From assembly GCF_000284015.1 (NCBI RefSeq), contig NC_016943.1, positions 4,811,341 to 4,875,340 of the forward strand: 64,000 nucleotides of DNA. Reading direction: 5' to 3'. This document shows positions 1-9,878 of the stretch, piece by piece. The notes under the pieces were generated by a model that was not told the DNA's origin, ran no database searches, and worked only from the letters and a program-made list of their open reading frames with translations. Numbering within the stretch: position 1 is the first letter of the stretch; each line of letters begins with the position of its first letter. A program made the translations under genes and the position numbers. This stretch comes from Blastococcus saxobsidens DD2. GTDB lineage: Bacteria > Actinomycetota > Actinomycetes > Mycobacteriales > Geodermatophilaceae.

Positions 1-960
1 CAACTAACCACTCGCGGTTCACCTCGTTACGCGGGATCAGACGGAGACTCTTGTCGCTCAGGAGTCGGCGACGCGGGGTCGACCTCACGAGCACGGGTGC
101 GCCCACGTAGGCCGTCGTATTGGCTCGACTGACGAGAATGTCACCAGGCGCAATCTCGTAAGCCTGATTCACGAGGGCCGCTGGGACCGCTTTATTCTCC
201 TGATGACGGAACTCACCCCACGTCATGGCGCTCACCTTGATGACGCCCCAGTCATCATTCGTCGCGGGTGGCGCCGAGCCACCGAACGACTTGCCGGCCT
301 CCACGCGCTCGATCAACGACCCCAGTGCGACTTCCGTGGTCGTCCCTGCCGTGACCGCCCGCTGGACCGACTCTCGACCGAAAACGGCCAGACGACGTGA
401 TGCGCTCTCCAGGCCAGCTGTGGCGGCGTCGAGGCGGGAGAGGTGGTCCTCCAGCAGGTCGACAATGCGCCGCTGCTCGGGCAGCGACGGTACGGGCAAG
501 GTCAACGCTGAGAGCTTTTTTCGTGCGATCCGCTTCCGCGTCGTACCCGACTGTTGAGCGACCACGCGTGCATGAAAGCCGGGAGAGTTGATAGCCCACA
601 TGACGTACGCGGGATCGATGTCTGAACGAGTGATTCGCAGGATCGAGACGTCAACCGCGGTAACAGCGTCATATGCCAGCCCGGATGAAATAGGCAGGCT
701 CGACCAATCGGGTCTGGCATCCGAGCAATCAGCACATCGTCAGGCTTCAGGAGCGTTCCCCCCACAGCCGCCACCTGATCCCGGCGCATCCAGCGGTCCG
801 ACTTGTCTCGGAAGCGCGCAATGCCCACGTCCGCGAGTTGAGTCAGGCGGACCGGGCCATGGGGATCTTGGTCTTTCGTCTCGACCCAGTCACCGTCGCT
901 GAATAGACCGCCTTCGCCGATCTGCGAGAGCGACAGCTCCCGCCAGCCCTCCGGAAGCAT
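1..960 (-). pseudogene. hsdS: Type I restriction-modification specificity subunit, frameshifted and partial
   Basis: HsdS provides the two target-recognition domains of a type I restriction-modification complex. The ATG at 958-960 lies 2 nt after the hsdR stop, so the two were cotranscribed. The first frame reads a normal TRD start (PEGWRELSLSQIGEGG) up to RMPDPIGRACLF near 690, then loses similarity. A second frame, open without stops from about 690 to base 1, continues with VSILRITRSDIDPAYVMW, then the central conserved helix SLPEQRRIVDLLEDHLSRLD and the start of the second TRD. One missing base near 688-692 explains the switch; restoring a G in the + strand run there gives one continuous frame. 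The break is either a real inactivation or phase variation, or a sequencing error. The 3' end, and any hsdM, lie beyond the left edge. Confidence 0.85.
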
Positions 961-962
961 GC

Positions 963-3731
963 TCACGCAGTCAGCTCGCGGTTGAGGTCGGCGAGGTAGA
1001 CCCCCGCCTTGTCGCCAAGGTCGCGGATCAAGCCGTCCACGCCGCCGTGCTCGGTGAAGGGCACGTTGTCCAGGTCGTCCTCCGTGATGCCTGCCGACGC
1101 GGCGATCACGTCGGCCATGCGGTCCAGCCACCAGCGCTGCCGCTCGGTGAACGTGGCACCGGCCTGCTCCTGCTGCGCGAGCCAGGCCTGGTAGCGCTCA
1201 CTCACCTTCTCGGCGAAGGGCTCGAGCCTTTCGTCCGCGCCCAGAGTGAACCTCACCAGCGATACGAGGTCGGTCACCGTATGCCGGTCGGCGTGCCGCA
1301 CCTTGCCGATCTCGATGGCCTCGTATGCCTGCCAGATCAGGTCCGGGGTCCAGTTGTGCGGCGGCCGCTTGATGCGGTCGGCCAGCTCCCGGAGCTCGGC
1401 GAACGTGACCGTTTTGCCCTCGGGGCGCGAGTACAGCAGCTCCAGCGCCGTGATCTCGCTGCGGTGTTCCTCCAGGTACTGCGCCCACGAGGTGACCACC
1501 GAGCGCGCCTTGTCGGTGTCGACCACCCCGCCCGCACCCAGCAGCACGTCGACGCTGACCTCGTCGATCACCTGGTCGTGCTGCTTGCGCAGCTCCTTGA
1601 TCCGCTGCCGTAGTTCCGGCCGCGCGGCCAGCGGCTCCACCGCCGCGTCGACGAGCTCCTGCACAGCGGACGCAGGGTCCTCGGGTCGGAGAGCAACCGC
1701 CTTCGCCTGCTCATCGGGGTCCACGGCCCGCACCAGGCCCTGCACGATGGCCCGCAAGGAGCCGCCGGCCACCTCGTCGAGCTCCGCCCGCTCGGCCGGG
1801 GTCAGGTCCAGTTCCAGCTTGGCCAGCCGCGAGGCCAGCGACGCCGTCTCGTCCTCGTCGAGCGTCAACATCCCGGCCTTGTCGAGCAGCCGATCCAGCG
1901 AGACCGACTTCCGCCGCTCCAGCGGCGTCGCATCGACGTGCGGGTGCTCGGTGACCCCCACAGCGTCCACCAGCACGAACCGGTCCTTGGTCGTGGCGTC
2001 CGGCGTGACCAGCTGCAAGTCCGTCGAGGAGATCGTCCGCGACCCGCGGCCCTTCATCTGCTCGAAGTACGAGGCCGACCGCACGTCGCGCATGAAGAAG
2101 ACGCATTCCAGCGGGCGGACGTCAGTTCCCGTGGCGATCATGTCGACCGTCACGGCCACGCGAAGCGTCGGCGACGTCCGGAAGGCCTTGAGCGCGCCCT
2201 TCGGGTCCTTCGCGTTGTAGGTGATCTTGGCGGCGAAGTCGTTGCCCTCGCCGAACACCTCGCGGATCGTCGTCACGACCTCTTCGGCGTGGTTGTCGTC
2301 CTTGCAGAAGATGAGCGTCTTCGGCACGGTCGACCGGCCCGGGAAGATCTCGGTGAACAGCCGGTCCCGGAACGTCTCCAGCACCAGGCGGAGCTGGCTC
2401 TTCGCGGTCACCGCCCGGTCGAGCTGCCCGGGTGTGTAGACGACATCCTCGTCGAGGGACTCGTATCGCTGGACGCGCGTCCGCCGGTCGACCTTGGGCA
2501 CCACCGTCCCGGCCTCGATCGTCGAGCCGGCGTCGGAGATCTGCGTCTTGATCCGGTACACGTCGAAGTCGACGTTCACGTTGTCCGCGACGGACTCCGC
2601 GTAGGTGTACTCCGACACCAGGTTCTGCTGGAAGAAGCCGAACGTCTGCTTCACCGGCGTGGCCGTCAGCCCGACGACGTGCGCGTCGAAGTACTCGAGC
2701 ACCCCTCGCCAGACGCCGTAGATCGACCGGTGCGCCTCGTCGACGATGACCAGGTCGAAGGACTCCGGCGGCATCTGCGGGTTGTACGAGACGTCGACCG
2801 GTGCATCGGGCACGTAGTTGTCCATGCCGGGGTCGTCGACGTCCTCGACCGTCCGGCCCTGCAGAGCCGCATAGACCCGCTGGATCGTCGAGATGACCAC
2901 TGACGACGAGTCCAGCATCCCGGCGCTGGTCAGCGCGTTGACGTTGTAGATCTCGGTGAGCCGCCGACCGTCGTCCGGCGTCGCGTAGTTCTGGAACTCC
3001 GCGAGCGTCTGCGAGCCGAGATTGTTCCGGTCGACCAGGAAGAGAATGCGCCGGAAGCCACCGTGCTTCAGCAGGCGGTAGCAGGTGGTGACGGCGGTGT
3101 ACGTCTTCCCGGCGCCGGTGGCCATCTGCACGAGTGACCGGCTGTACCGCTGGTCGGCCAGCGACCGCTCGATTCCCTCGATGGCGGTGATCTGGGCCGG
3201 CCGCAGCCCCTCGGTGATGAGCACCGGCATGGAACGCACCTTCGCCCGCCAGGTGGCCGCTGACGGATCCGTCTCCGCGTCGCGGATCGTCCGTGCGAGC
3301 GTCTCGGGCCGCGGGAACGTGTAGAGCCTGCGCGCCCGCGGCGTGGGGTCGTAGCCGAAGGTGGCGTGCACCTCGGAGCCCGACGCCTCGAAGACGAACG
3401 GCAGGCGGTCGTCCAGCGTGAGCGCTCGGAGGCGGACCTCGGGCGGCAGGCCGGTGGCGTACCGCGCCGACTGCCACTCGACGCCGGACAGCGTCGAGCC
3501 TTCGGGCTTCGCCTCGATGACCCCGACCGCGCGCTTGTCGACGTAGAGCACGTAGTCCGCGCGCCCGTGCCCGCCGGCCATGATGACCTCGCGGACGGCC
3601 ACACCGGGGAGGGTGAGGTTGGCCTGCGCCTTGTCCTGCACTGCCCAGCCGGCCGCGCGCAGCTGCCGGTCGATGAGCACGCGGGCGCGCTGCTCCGCCG
3701 TCAGCTGGATGTCCTCCCCCGTGCCTGTCAT
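963..3731 (-). CDS. hsdR: Type I restriction endonuclease R subunit
   Basis: This is the ATP-dependent translocase and nuclease subunit of a type I system; it cuts DNA that the M/S complex finds unmethylated. The start chosen is the ATG at 3729-3731 (MTGTGEDIQLT), giving 922 aa; an in-frame start at 3779 only adds an unlikely 16-residue leader. The N-terminal PD-(D/E)xK nuclease is visible as D59 (DYVLYV) and E73-A-K75. The SF2 motor has Walker A ATGAGKT near K209, the DEAH box at 331-334 (VIVDEAH), motif III GLTATP, and motif VI EQMKGRGSR. The C-terminal region is a helical EcoEI_R_C-like segment. It lies directly upstream of the frameshifted hsdS, so specificity may be lost even though this subunit looks intact. 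Confidence 0.95.
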   Translation of the reverse strand: MTGTGEDIQLTAEQRARVLIDRQLRAAGWAVQDKAQANLTLPGVAVREVIMAGGHGRADYVLYVDKRAVGVIEAKPEGSTLSGVEWQSARYATGLPPEVRLRALTLDDRLPFVFEASGSEVHATFGYDPTPRARRLYTFPRPETLARTIRDAETDPSAATWRAKVRSMPVLITEGLRPAQITAIEGIERSLADQRYSRSLVQMATGAGKTYTAVTTCYRLLKHGGFRRILFLVDRNNLGSQTLAEFQNYATPDDGRRLTEIYNVNALTSAGMLDSSSVVISTIQRVYAALQGRTVEDVDDPGMDNYVPDAPVDVSYNPQMPPESFDLVIVDEAHRSIYGVWRGVLEYFDAHVVGLTATPVKQTFGFFQQNLVSEYTYAESVADNVNVDFDVYRIKTQISDAGSTIEAGTVVPKVDRRTRVQRYESLDEDVVYTPGQLDRAVTAKSQLRLVLETFRDRLFTEIFPGRSTVPKTLIFCKDDNHAEEVVTTIREVFGEGNDFAAKITYNAKDPKGALKAFRTSPTLRVAVTVDMIATGTDVRPLECVFFMRDVRSASYFEQMKGRGSRTISSTDLQLVTPDATTKDRFVLVDAVGVTEHPHVDATPLERRKSVSLDRLLDKAGMLTLDEDETASLASRLAKLELDLTPAERAELDEVAGGSLRAIVQGLVRAVDPDEQAKAVALRPEDPASAVQELVDAAVEPLAARPELRQRIKELRKQHDQVIDEVSVDVLLGAGGVVDTDKARSVVTSWAQYLEEHRSEITALELLYSRPEGKTVTFAELRELADRIKRPPHNWTPDLIWQAYEAIEIGKVRHADRHTVTDLVSLVRFTLGADERLEPFAEKVSERYQAWLAQQEQAGATFTERQRWWLDRMADVIAASAGITEDDLDNVPFTEHGGVDGLIRDLGDKAGVYLADLNRELTA

Positions 3732-3834
3732 ACCGCCGCACACGATATGACCCGGATCGTCCCGTAACCAGCGCACCACTCCTTGTGGCGACTCCGGCTT
3801 CTGACTGCAGGCACCCGCCCGTCACCGGGCCCGG

Positions 3835-4170
3835 TCACGCGCCTCTGGGGGCGTACATGATGACCGCGACGCCGACGAGGCAGATCAGCGCGCCGCCGAC
3901 GTCGTACCGGTCGGGCCGGAAGCCGTCGACGACCATGCCCCAGGCGAGCGAGCCGGCGACGAAGACCCCGCCGTAGGCGGCCAGGATCCGGCCGAAGTTG
4001 GCGTCGGGCTGCAGGGTCGCGACGAAGCCGTACAGCCCCAGCGCGATCACCCCGGCGCCGATCCAGGCCCACCCCCGGTGCTCACGGACGCCCTGCCACA
4101 CCAGCCAGGCACCGCCGATCTCGGCGAGTGCGGCGAGCGCGAACAGGGCCAGTGACCGGGCGACCGTCAC
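3835..4170 (-). CDS. YnfA/UPF0060 family small membrane protein
   Basis: The product is a 111-aa protein with about four membrane segments, typical of the UPF0060 (YnfA) family, which belongs to the drug/metabolite transporter group; some members are reported as small multidrug efflux proteins. Recognisable stretches are [32 protein letters not shown] and [16 protein letters not shown]. The GTG start at 4168-4170 overlaps the stop of the upstream hydrolase by GTGA, so translation is probably coupled. The length is normal for the family. The substrate is unknown. Confidence 0.85.
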   Translation of the reverse strand: MTVARSLALFALAALAEIGGAWLVWQGVREHRGWAWIGAGVIALGLYGFVATLQPDANFGRILAAYGGVFVAGSLAWGMVVDGFRPDRYDVGGALICLVGVAVIMYAPRGA

Positions 4171-5012
4171 TCCTCGACCTGGTCCAGGAACCGACGCAGC
4201 GTCTCCAGGAAGACCTCCGGCTGCTCCGAATGCACCCAGTGCCCGGCGTTCTTGATCTTCACCAGCCGGGTGCTGGGGAACAGCGCGTCCATGACCGGCC
4301 GGTCCTCGGGCAGCACGTAGTGCGAGTTCGCCCCGCCCACCCAGAGCACCAGGCCGTCGAAGGTGGCGCCCGGCGGGGGTTCGGGGAAGCCGCGCAGCTC
4401 GCCGAGATCGCGCTCGAGCAGCTCGAGGTTCAGCCGCCACCGCCAGCCCTCCCCCGAATCCTCCCGGCTCAGGCTCTGCAGCAGGAAGCTGCGCACCATG
4501 CGGCTGGGGACGGCGGCGCGCAGCGCGGCGTCGGCGTCGGCACGGGACTCCAGCGCGGCGAGGTCGACCTCCCGCATGGCGGCGATGAAGGCGGCGAACG
4601 GCGAGGCCTCCTCGTCCGGGTCCTCGGTCCGCCCGCCCTGCAGCGGGTACTCGACGGGCGCGATGTCCACGACGACGAGCGCCCGCAGCAGTTCGGGCCG
4701 GCGCAGCGCCAGCTGCATCGCGACCTTGCCGCCCATCGAGTGCCCGACGAGGGTGACCGGCTCACCGTAGGACGCCAGCTCCGCGGCGAGCAGCTGGGCC
4801 ATGTCCACGTAGTCGACCCGCTCGGTCCAGGGGGAGTGGCCGTGGTTGGGCAGGTCCAGGAGCGTCACCCGGTGGTCGTCGGCCAGGCCCTTGGCGATCG
4901 TCGTCCAGTTCTTGCCCTGGCCGAAGAGCCCGTGCACGAAGACGACGCGCGGACCGGCCTCGCCCAGGGTGCGTGCGGCCAGGCGTTCGTCGTTCTCGCG
5001 CTGCTCGGTCAC
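4167..5012 (-). CDS. Alpha/beta hydrolase, YbfF/BioH-like esterase
   Basis: This is a 281-aa cytoplasmic serine hydrolase. [14 protein letters not shown] is the oxyanion strand-loop, GHSMGGK holds the nucleophile serine, VVVDIAP follows as in YbfF-type esterases, and [12 protein letters not shown] near the C terminus supplies the catalytic histidine. The fold and these motifs resemble esterases that act on short acyl esters; the true substrate cannot be read from sequence. The GTG at 5010-5012 (VTEQREND) is preferred, because longer in-frame starts run into the upstream protease gene. Its stop overlaps the start of the YnfA-like gene. Confidence 0.88.
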   Translation of the reverse strand: MTEQRENDERLAARTLGEAGPRVVFVHGLFGQGKNWTTIAKGLADDHRVTLLDLPNHGHSPWTERVDYVDMAQLLAAELASYGEPVTLVGHSMGGKVAMQLALRRPELLRALVVVDIAPVEYPLQGGRTEDPDEEASPFAAFIAAMREVDLAALESRADADAALRAAVPSRMVRSFLLQSLSREDSGEGWRWRLNLELLERDLGELRGFPEPPPGATFDGLVLWVGGANSHYVLPEDRPVMDALFPSTRLVKIKNAGHWVHSEQPEVFLETLRRFLDQVEE

Positions 5013-5037
5013 CCGACGATTCCACCAGACCCGGTGG

Positions 5038-6126
5038 TCAGCCGGTGCGCACGACCTCCGTCTGCCCTGTCGAGGCGTCGAGGCGGATGTATCCGCGCTG
5101 GAAGTCCGTGCGGCTGCCACCGTCGACGGCGTACACGCCGCTGACCGGGTAGCCGAGCTCGCCCCGGTGCCAACCCAGCAGCCGGTAGCGATCCCGGATC
5201 GGACCGTAGACCTCATGGGCGCCGGTGCCGTACGTCCAGAAGATCGAGCCGCCTCCGGAGCCGGCGTAGTGCTGGTACCAACCGCCGTCGACGACCTGGA
5301 CCATGGGGCTGGTCGGGTACCCGAGCGGCCCCCACACCCAGCCGAGCTGCCCGTAGAGCGCGCGGATCGCGCCGTGCGTCTCCTGAGCGCCCGTGCGCGG
5401 CGACCAGAAGATCGACGCCCCGTGGCTCCCGGCGAATGTCTGGAACCAGCCACTCCCGTCGCCGACCGGCCGGATCCACGTCACCGGCACCCCGAGCAGC
5501 CCGGCCTCCTGCCCCAGTTGCCGGTACCGGTGCTCGATACCGGTCCAGATCACCCCGACGCCCTGGGTGCGCGCGACCCGCTCGCGTTCGGCGATCACCG
5601 GCCAGACGTTGGCCCGGCAGCCCTGCAGGGAGATCGACTGCTGCTGCATCACCCAGGCGGTGCGGCCGGGGGTGGGGCAGTCGGTGTGCGGGACACCGAG
5701 CCAGTGCCCCACCTCGTGCAGGATCACGTAGCGCTGGTAGTGGCCCAGCCCGTGCGGCCAGGCGCCCGTGCCGAACCGCCAGCGCTCGTCGTTGATGTAC
5801 ACCGAGCGCCCCACCCGGCAGCTCCACTGGGCGCTGCAGCCGGGAGATGCCGCCGCGATCACCGAGGGCGAGGCCAGGATCAGGTCGAAGTCGCTGCCCG
5901 ACCCCACCTGCTGGAACGCCAGCGAGCCCCCGAGGCTCCACCCGCGGGGATCGGTGAGCGCTTCGCGGGCGACGGCCGCGAAGTGGCCGAGGTCGCCGGC
6001 CACCCCACCGCGCGAAGACACCGTGTAGGTCACCGTCCGTTCCGCCGCCGAGGCGCCGGACGGGACAAGCACTACCGCCGCCAGCGCGACGAGGACGGCG
6101 AGGAAGAGACGAGCGGCTCGGGTCAC
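5038..6126 (-). CDS. Secreted DUF3152-type zinc metalloprotease with LGFP repeats
   Basis: The product is a predicted secreted protease attached to the envelope through LGFP repeats. The GTG at 6124-6126 has a good GGAGG five bases upstream and gives a signal peptide (LFLAVLVALAAVVLVPSGAS A). The catalytic domain contains ILHEVGHWLGVPHTDC, the HExxHxxGxxH zinc motif of metzincin-like enzymes, preceded by a cysteine-containing YIND region as in DUF3152 proteins. From about residue 200 to the end there are four LGFP-type repeats (LLGVPVTWIRPVGDG, PLGYPTSPMVQV, ELGYPVSGVYAV and flanks), which are thought to bind cell-wall polymer. An ATG at 6171 is in frame, but it would place a hydrophilic leader before the signal peptide. 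Confidence 0.85.
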   Translation of the reverse strand: MTRAARLFLAVLVALAAVVLVPSGASAAERTVTYTVSSRGGVAGDLGHFAAVAREALTDPRGWSLGGSLAFQQVGSGSDFDLILASPSVIAAASPGCSAQWSCRVGRSVYINDERWRFGTGAWPHGLGHYQRYVILHEVGHWLGVPHTDCPTPGRTAWVMQQQSISLQGCRANVWPVIAERERVARTQGVGVIWTGIEHRYRQLGQEAGLLGVPVTWIRPVGDGSGWFQTFAGSHGASIFWSPRTGAQETHGAIRALYGQLGWVWGPLGYPTSPMVQVVDGGWYQHYAGSGGGSIFWTYGTGAHEVYGPIRDRYRLLGWHRGELGYPVSGVYAVDGGSRTDFQRGYIRLDASTGQTEVVRTG

Positions 6127-6317
6127 GAGGCCCTCCGGCGTGGGGCGGATCACCCACCGATCGGTCGGCACCAGCTTCTGACACGGACTGGTCTACCGCA
6201 TCCGGACCCCACGCCGGAAGGGGTCCGGCGACGATGGACCGGCGGCGCGCTCGGTGCCTCCGCCGCGGCGTCACTCCCCACCTCTACCGTGCCGGAGGAC
6301 CGACGAAGGGGGCGCAG

Positions 6318-8042
6318 ATGCCAGGACGACGCCGCAAGGCCGGCAGCGGCCGCACCGCGCACACCCGAGGGACGACGACGAGGGCCGCGCCGCGGAAGGC
6401 GTCCCCGCGGAAGGCCGCACCCACGAAGGCCGCGCCCGAGCTGCCCACCGCGGGGCCGGGGGAGCGGGTGTGGGTGCTGGCCGTGCCGTTCCGCGCGCCG
6501 GCGCCCGGCGCCGTCTGGCACGCAGGGCTGCAGGCCCACGTGTGGGTGGGCCGGGAGCTGCCCCCGGAGCTGGTGCCCTACGACCCGCCGCCGTACAGCC
6601 TGGAGCGGTTCCTCGAGGACGAGCTGAACGTCGAGCCCCGCCCGATCCCGCCGGCGCGTCCGCTGACCCCGCGGGAGCAGCAGTGCGACGGCGCCGACGT
6701 GATCGCCGCGCACGCCGCGGCCGGTGGCCGGGTGTTCCTGCTCGGTGACGACCCCGGGGTCGGCAAGACGGGCACCGCGATCCTCGCGGTGAAGGCGGTC
6801 GCGGAGCAGCGCGACGTCCGCACCGTCCTGGTCATCGCCGACCGGCCGGCCGCGATCACCATCCCGCACTGGGCCCGGTCGATCGCCGGGTTCGGCGACG
6901 GCGGGCTGCGCTGGTGCGTGACCACGTGGGACCGGCTGGGCAAGGTGGCCAAGCTGCGGTTCGACGTCGTCGTCGCCGACGAGGCGCACATGGTCCGGCA
7001 CACGACGACCCGGCGCTGGAAGCACTGGAAGGCCGTCTCGGGCGCCGCCCGCGTGAAGGGGACGCCGTACGTCCTCGCCGCCACGGCGACCCCGGCGCAC
7101 ACCCCGCTCGAGCTGCCCTACCTGGCGCCGGAGTTCGCCGCCCGCCACGGCGAGTCGATCAAGGAGTGGGCCGACCTGCCCACGGCCCTCGACCGGCACA
7201 GGTTCCACGTGGAACGTGGCCGCTACGGCTGGCAGTGGACCGAGGACGCCGACGAGCGCCGGGCCGACCTCGCCCGGCTGCAGGAGTGGCTGGCCCGGGC
7301 GGACCCGCCGGCCACCCTGCACCGGCCCGCGCCGTGGGGCCCGGTCTCGGTCACCGGTACCCCGGTGCTGCTCACCCCCGCCGAGCGGGCGCAGTACGAG
7401 GCCGAGTGGTCGGAGTTCCGGGCCGAGATGCAGCTGGCCCGGCGCGGCCGGCAGACCGCCCGTGGCCGGGCGGCGCTGCTGCGGTTCCGGCAGAAGGCCG
7501 GGCTGATCCGGGTGCAGGCCACGGTCGACTGGATCAAGGCGCAGGTGGAGGCCGAGCGGCAGGTGGCGGTGTCGGTGGAGTTCGTGGAGACGGCGGCCGA
7601 CCCCATCCGGGCGGCGCTGCTGGATGCGGGGATCCCGGTCGCCGGGATCTACGGCCGCGATCGGTTCGACGTCGAGGCCGAGCGGCTGCGGTTCCAGCGG
7701 GGGGAGGCGGCGGTCTGCGTGTTCACCGTGACCGCGTCGATCAGCCTGCACGCCGGTGAGCTGCTGCCGGACGGGGCGACGGCGTCGGAGGCGCCGCGGG
7801 TGGGGCTGTTCCACCAGCCGCGGTTCTCCGGGATCCAGGCCCGGCAGGTCACCGGCCGCACTCACCGGGACGGGAAGACCTCGCCGTGGCGCGTGGCGTT
7901 CGCGGCGGACACCGTGGAGGAGCAGGTGGCCCGGGTGATGGTGGAGCGGCTGGCGGTCAGCGGCTCCACCGCCTCGCTCCGGGAGATCGCCGAGCTGCTC
8001 GAGGCCGACTGGTTGCCCGCCGCCGCGCTCACCGACGCCTGA
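6318..8042 (+). CDS. Superfamily 2 DNA helicase, SNF2-like
   Basis: This is a 574-aa stand-alone helicase. A basic N-terminal tail rich in Arg, Lys and Ala (about residues 1-50) probably contacts DNA. The motor shows Walker A GDDPGVGKTGT, a DEAH-type box VVADEAHMVRH, motif III AATATPAHTP and, in the second RecA domain, QARQVTGRTHRDGK, close to the motif VI of SNF2 proteins. Related helicases occur both on actinobacterial chromosomes and in actinophages. The ATG at 6318 has a purine-rich site (GAAGGGGG) upstream. It is monocistronic and convergent with the cold-shock gene. A parS-type palindrome lies inside it at 7202. The substrate is unknown; repair or replication restart is a guess. Confidence 0.82.
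   Translation: MPGRRRKAGSGRTAHTRGTTTRAAPRKASPRKAAPTKAAPELPTAGPGERVWVLAVPFRAPAPGAVWHAGLQAHVWVGRELPPELVPYDPPPYSLERFLEDELNVEPRPIPPARPLTPREQQCDGADVIAAHAAAGGRVFLLGDDPGVGKTGTAILAVKAVAEQRDVRTVLVIADRPAAITIPHWARSIAGFGDGGLRWCVTTWDRLGKVAKLRFDVVVADEAHMVRHTTTRRWKHWKAVSGAARVKGTPYVLAATATPAHTPLELPYLAPEFAARHGESIKEWADLPTALDRHRFHVERGRYGWQWTEDADERRADLARLQEWLARADPPATLHRPAPWGPVSVTGTPVLLTPAERAQYEAEWSEFRAEMQLARRGRQTARGRAALLRFRQKAGLIRVQATVDWIKAQVEAERQVAVSVEFVETAADPIRAALLDAGIPVAGIYGRDRFDVEAERLRFQRGEAAVCVFTVTASISLHAGELLPDGATASEAPRVGLFHQPRFSGIQARQVTGRTHRDGKTSPWRVAFAADTVEEQVARVMVERLAVSGSTASLREIAELLEADWLPAAALTDA
7202..7215. promoter_or_regulatory. parS: parS-type palindrome (ParB-binding site candidate)
   Basis: GTTCCACGTGGAAC is a perfect 14-bp palindrome, identical to the one upstream of parA at 60133. 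It lies within the helicase coding sequence and encodes RFHVER there. It is the site farthest from the origin in this window. Confidence 0.75.
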
Positions 8043-8066
8043 CCGCCCAGGGTGGGCCACCGGGGG

Positions 8067-8321
8067 TCAGGCGCCGGGGGTGGCCTGCAGATCGTCCCGT
8101 GGCGTCACGCGGTCGGCACGCACGGGATGGCTGCCGGCCCCGGTCTCGGTCCAGTCCACCTCCACGACCTGTCCCGAGCGCAGGCCGCCGTTGGCGCTGG
8201 GATCCAGCGCTGTCGCCTCCACCCAGCAGCCGCCCGGGAGATCTGGCGCCTCGATCAGGCCGGCGCACTCGTCGTCGTCCCACCGGATGACCGTGCCCAC
8301 GCTCGTGCCGCTGTGCGTCAT
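8067..8321 (-). CDS. Small cold-shock-domain-like protein
   Basis: The product has 84 aa. GTVIRWDDDECAGLIEAPDL matches the first strands of a cold-shock (S1-like OB) domain, and SGQVVEVDWTE the last, but the classical RNP1 aromatic residues (GFGFI) are replaced by CAGLI, so nucleic-acid binding may be altered. Actinobacteria encode many such divergent small CSD proteins. There is no Shine-Dalgarno sequence; CACCCT lies 6 nt before the ATG, so a leaderless message is possible. It is convergent with the helicase. Confidence 0.7.
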   Translation of the reverse strand: MTHSGTSVGTVIRWDDDECAGLIEAPDLPGGCWVEATALDPSANGGLRSGQVVEVDWTETGAGSHPVRADRVTPRDDLQATPGA

Positions 8322-8534
8322 CGGCCCAGGGTGCGCGGGGTCCCCGGCGGTGGCAAGCGATGCCGGCCCGCCCGGACCGCCGCATCACCTCGTCCCTGCC
8401 CGTCCACCCCGGAGCCTCGTCGTCGTCCACGGCAGCCTGGCAGGTCAGTGACCGTCCGGGCGCGGACGTCGCTCGCCGGGGCGAACGGCGGGGCTTACGC
8501 CCAGCCGACGGGCCGCTGGGCGATCATCGGAGGC

Positions 8535-9878
8535 ATGCGGCGGGAGGCGAGCATCCTGCACCTGGACCTCGACGCCTTCTTCGCCGCGGTCGAGCAGCGC
8601 GACAAACCGTCGCTGCGCGGCCGGCCGGTCGTCGTCGGCGGCGTGGGCGGGCGCGGCGTGGTCGCCACGGCCTCCTACGAGGCGCGGGCGTACGGGGCGC
8701 GCTCGGCGATGTCGACGGCGGAGGCCCGCCGCCGCTGCCCACCCGGGACGGCGTTCCTCGGCGGGCGGTTCACCGCCTACCGGCGCACCTCCGACGTGGT
8801 CATGGAACTGCTGCGGGAGCTCTCGCCCCTGGTGGAGCCGGTCTCCATCGACGAGGCCTACGTCGACCTCGCCGCCGGCTCCCGGCACGACCTGTCGGTT
8901 TCCGGTGTGACGGAACTGGCCCGCGGGCTCAAGGAGCGCATCGCCGCGGCCACCGGTGGGGTCACCGGGTCGGTGGGCATCGGCAGCTCGAAGCTCATGG
9001 CCAAGATCGCCTCCGACCTGCAGAAGCCCGACGGGCTGGTCGCCGTCCCGCCGGGCCAGGAACTCGTCGTGCTCCACCCGCTCCCGGTGACCCGCCTCGG
9101 CGGCGTCGGACCCGCGACGGCGGAGCGGCTGCACCAGGTCGGGGTGACGACGGTCGCCGACCTGGCGGCGAAGTCGCTGCCCGATCTGGTGGCGCTGGCC
9201 GGCCGGGCCCACGGCGCCGGGCTGTACGCGCTGGCCCGTGCCGAGGACGACCGCGCCGTCGTCCCCGACCGGGAGGTGAAGTCGGTCTCGCACGAGGAGA
9301 CGTTCGAGCGCGACCTCACCGACCTCGACGTCCTGGGCCGGGAGATCGACTCGATGGCCGCGCGGGTGGGGGCCCGGCTGCGGAAGTCCGCGTACTCCGG
9401 GCGGACCGTCACCGTCAAGCTGCGCCGCTACGACTTCACGACGCTCACCCGCTCGCAGACGCTCCCCCAGCCCACCGACGACGCCCGGTTGATCGCCACC
9501 ACGGCCCGCCGGCTGCTCGCCGAGGCCGGCGCCGCGGGCGGGCTGCGGCTGCTCGGCGTCGGTGTCTCGGGGTTGTCGCTCTACGCGCAGGGTGACCTGT
9601 TCGCGGCCGACGACGGGCCGGAGCCGGAGGCCGTTGCCACTGCGGAGCCGGAGGATGCGCCGGAGGCGGCCGAGCTGCCCACGGAGAAGCGCTGGTGGCC
9701 GGGACAGGACGTGCGCCACGAGGAGCTCGGGGCCGGCTGGGTGTGGGGCCGGGGGCTCGGGCGGGTGACGGTCCGCTTCGAGGGGCCGTTGACGGCGCCC
9801 GGGCCCGTGCGCACGCTGGCCGCCGACGACGCGTTGCTGCAACCCGCCGAGCCACCCGACTGGAGGACGACCGAGTGA
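8535..9878 (+). CDS. dinB: DNA polymerase IV (Y family)
   Basis: This is an error-prone translesion polymerase of 447 aa. The ATG at 8535 follows CGGAGG closely and begins MRREASILHLDLDAFFAAVE, holding the first metal-binding aspartates. SIDEAYVDL carries the other catalytic D and E, VGIGSSKLMAKIASDLQKP the palm, and LGGVGPATAERL the helix-hairpin-helix thumb. Beyond the little finger there is an extension (about 365-447): an acidic linker, then HEELGAGWVWGRGLGRVTVRFE, an extra module seen in many actinobacterial DinB proteins. The stop overlaps the next start by GTGA. No SOS box was recognised. Confidence 0.95.
   Translation: MRREASILHLDLDAFFAAVEQRDKPSLRGRPVVVGGVGGRGVVATASYEARAYGARSAMSTAEARRRCPPGTAFLGGRFTAYRRTSDVVMELLRELSPLVEPVSIDEAYVDLAAGSRHDLSVSGVTELARGLKERIAAATGGVTGSVGIGSSKLMAKIASDLQKPDGLVAVPPGQELVVLHPLPVTRLGGVGPATAERLHQVGVTTVADLAAKSLPDLVALAGRAHGAGLYALARAEDDRAVVPDREVKSVSHEETFERDLTDLDVLGREIDSMAARVGARLRKSAYSGRTVTVKLRRYDFTTLTRSQTLPQPTDDARLIATTARRLLAEAGAAGGLRLLGVGVSGLSLYAQGDLFAADDGPEPEAVATAEPEDAPEAAELPTEKRWWPGQDVRHEELGAGWVWGRGLGRVTVRFEGPLTAPGPVRTLAADDALLQPAEPPDWRTTE

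Noticed and set aside
1246..2903. Long + strand open frames opposite hsdR, also opposite cca, murJ and parB
   Set aside because: They mirror the codon pattern of the real gene; translations are Arg/Ser or His/Gly-rich low-complexity with no family motifs or ribosome sites.
3825..3840. Palindrome CACCGGGCCCGGTCAC between hsdR and the YnfA-like gene as a regulatory site
   Set aside because: Simple GC palindrome of 12 bp, common by chance at this base composition.
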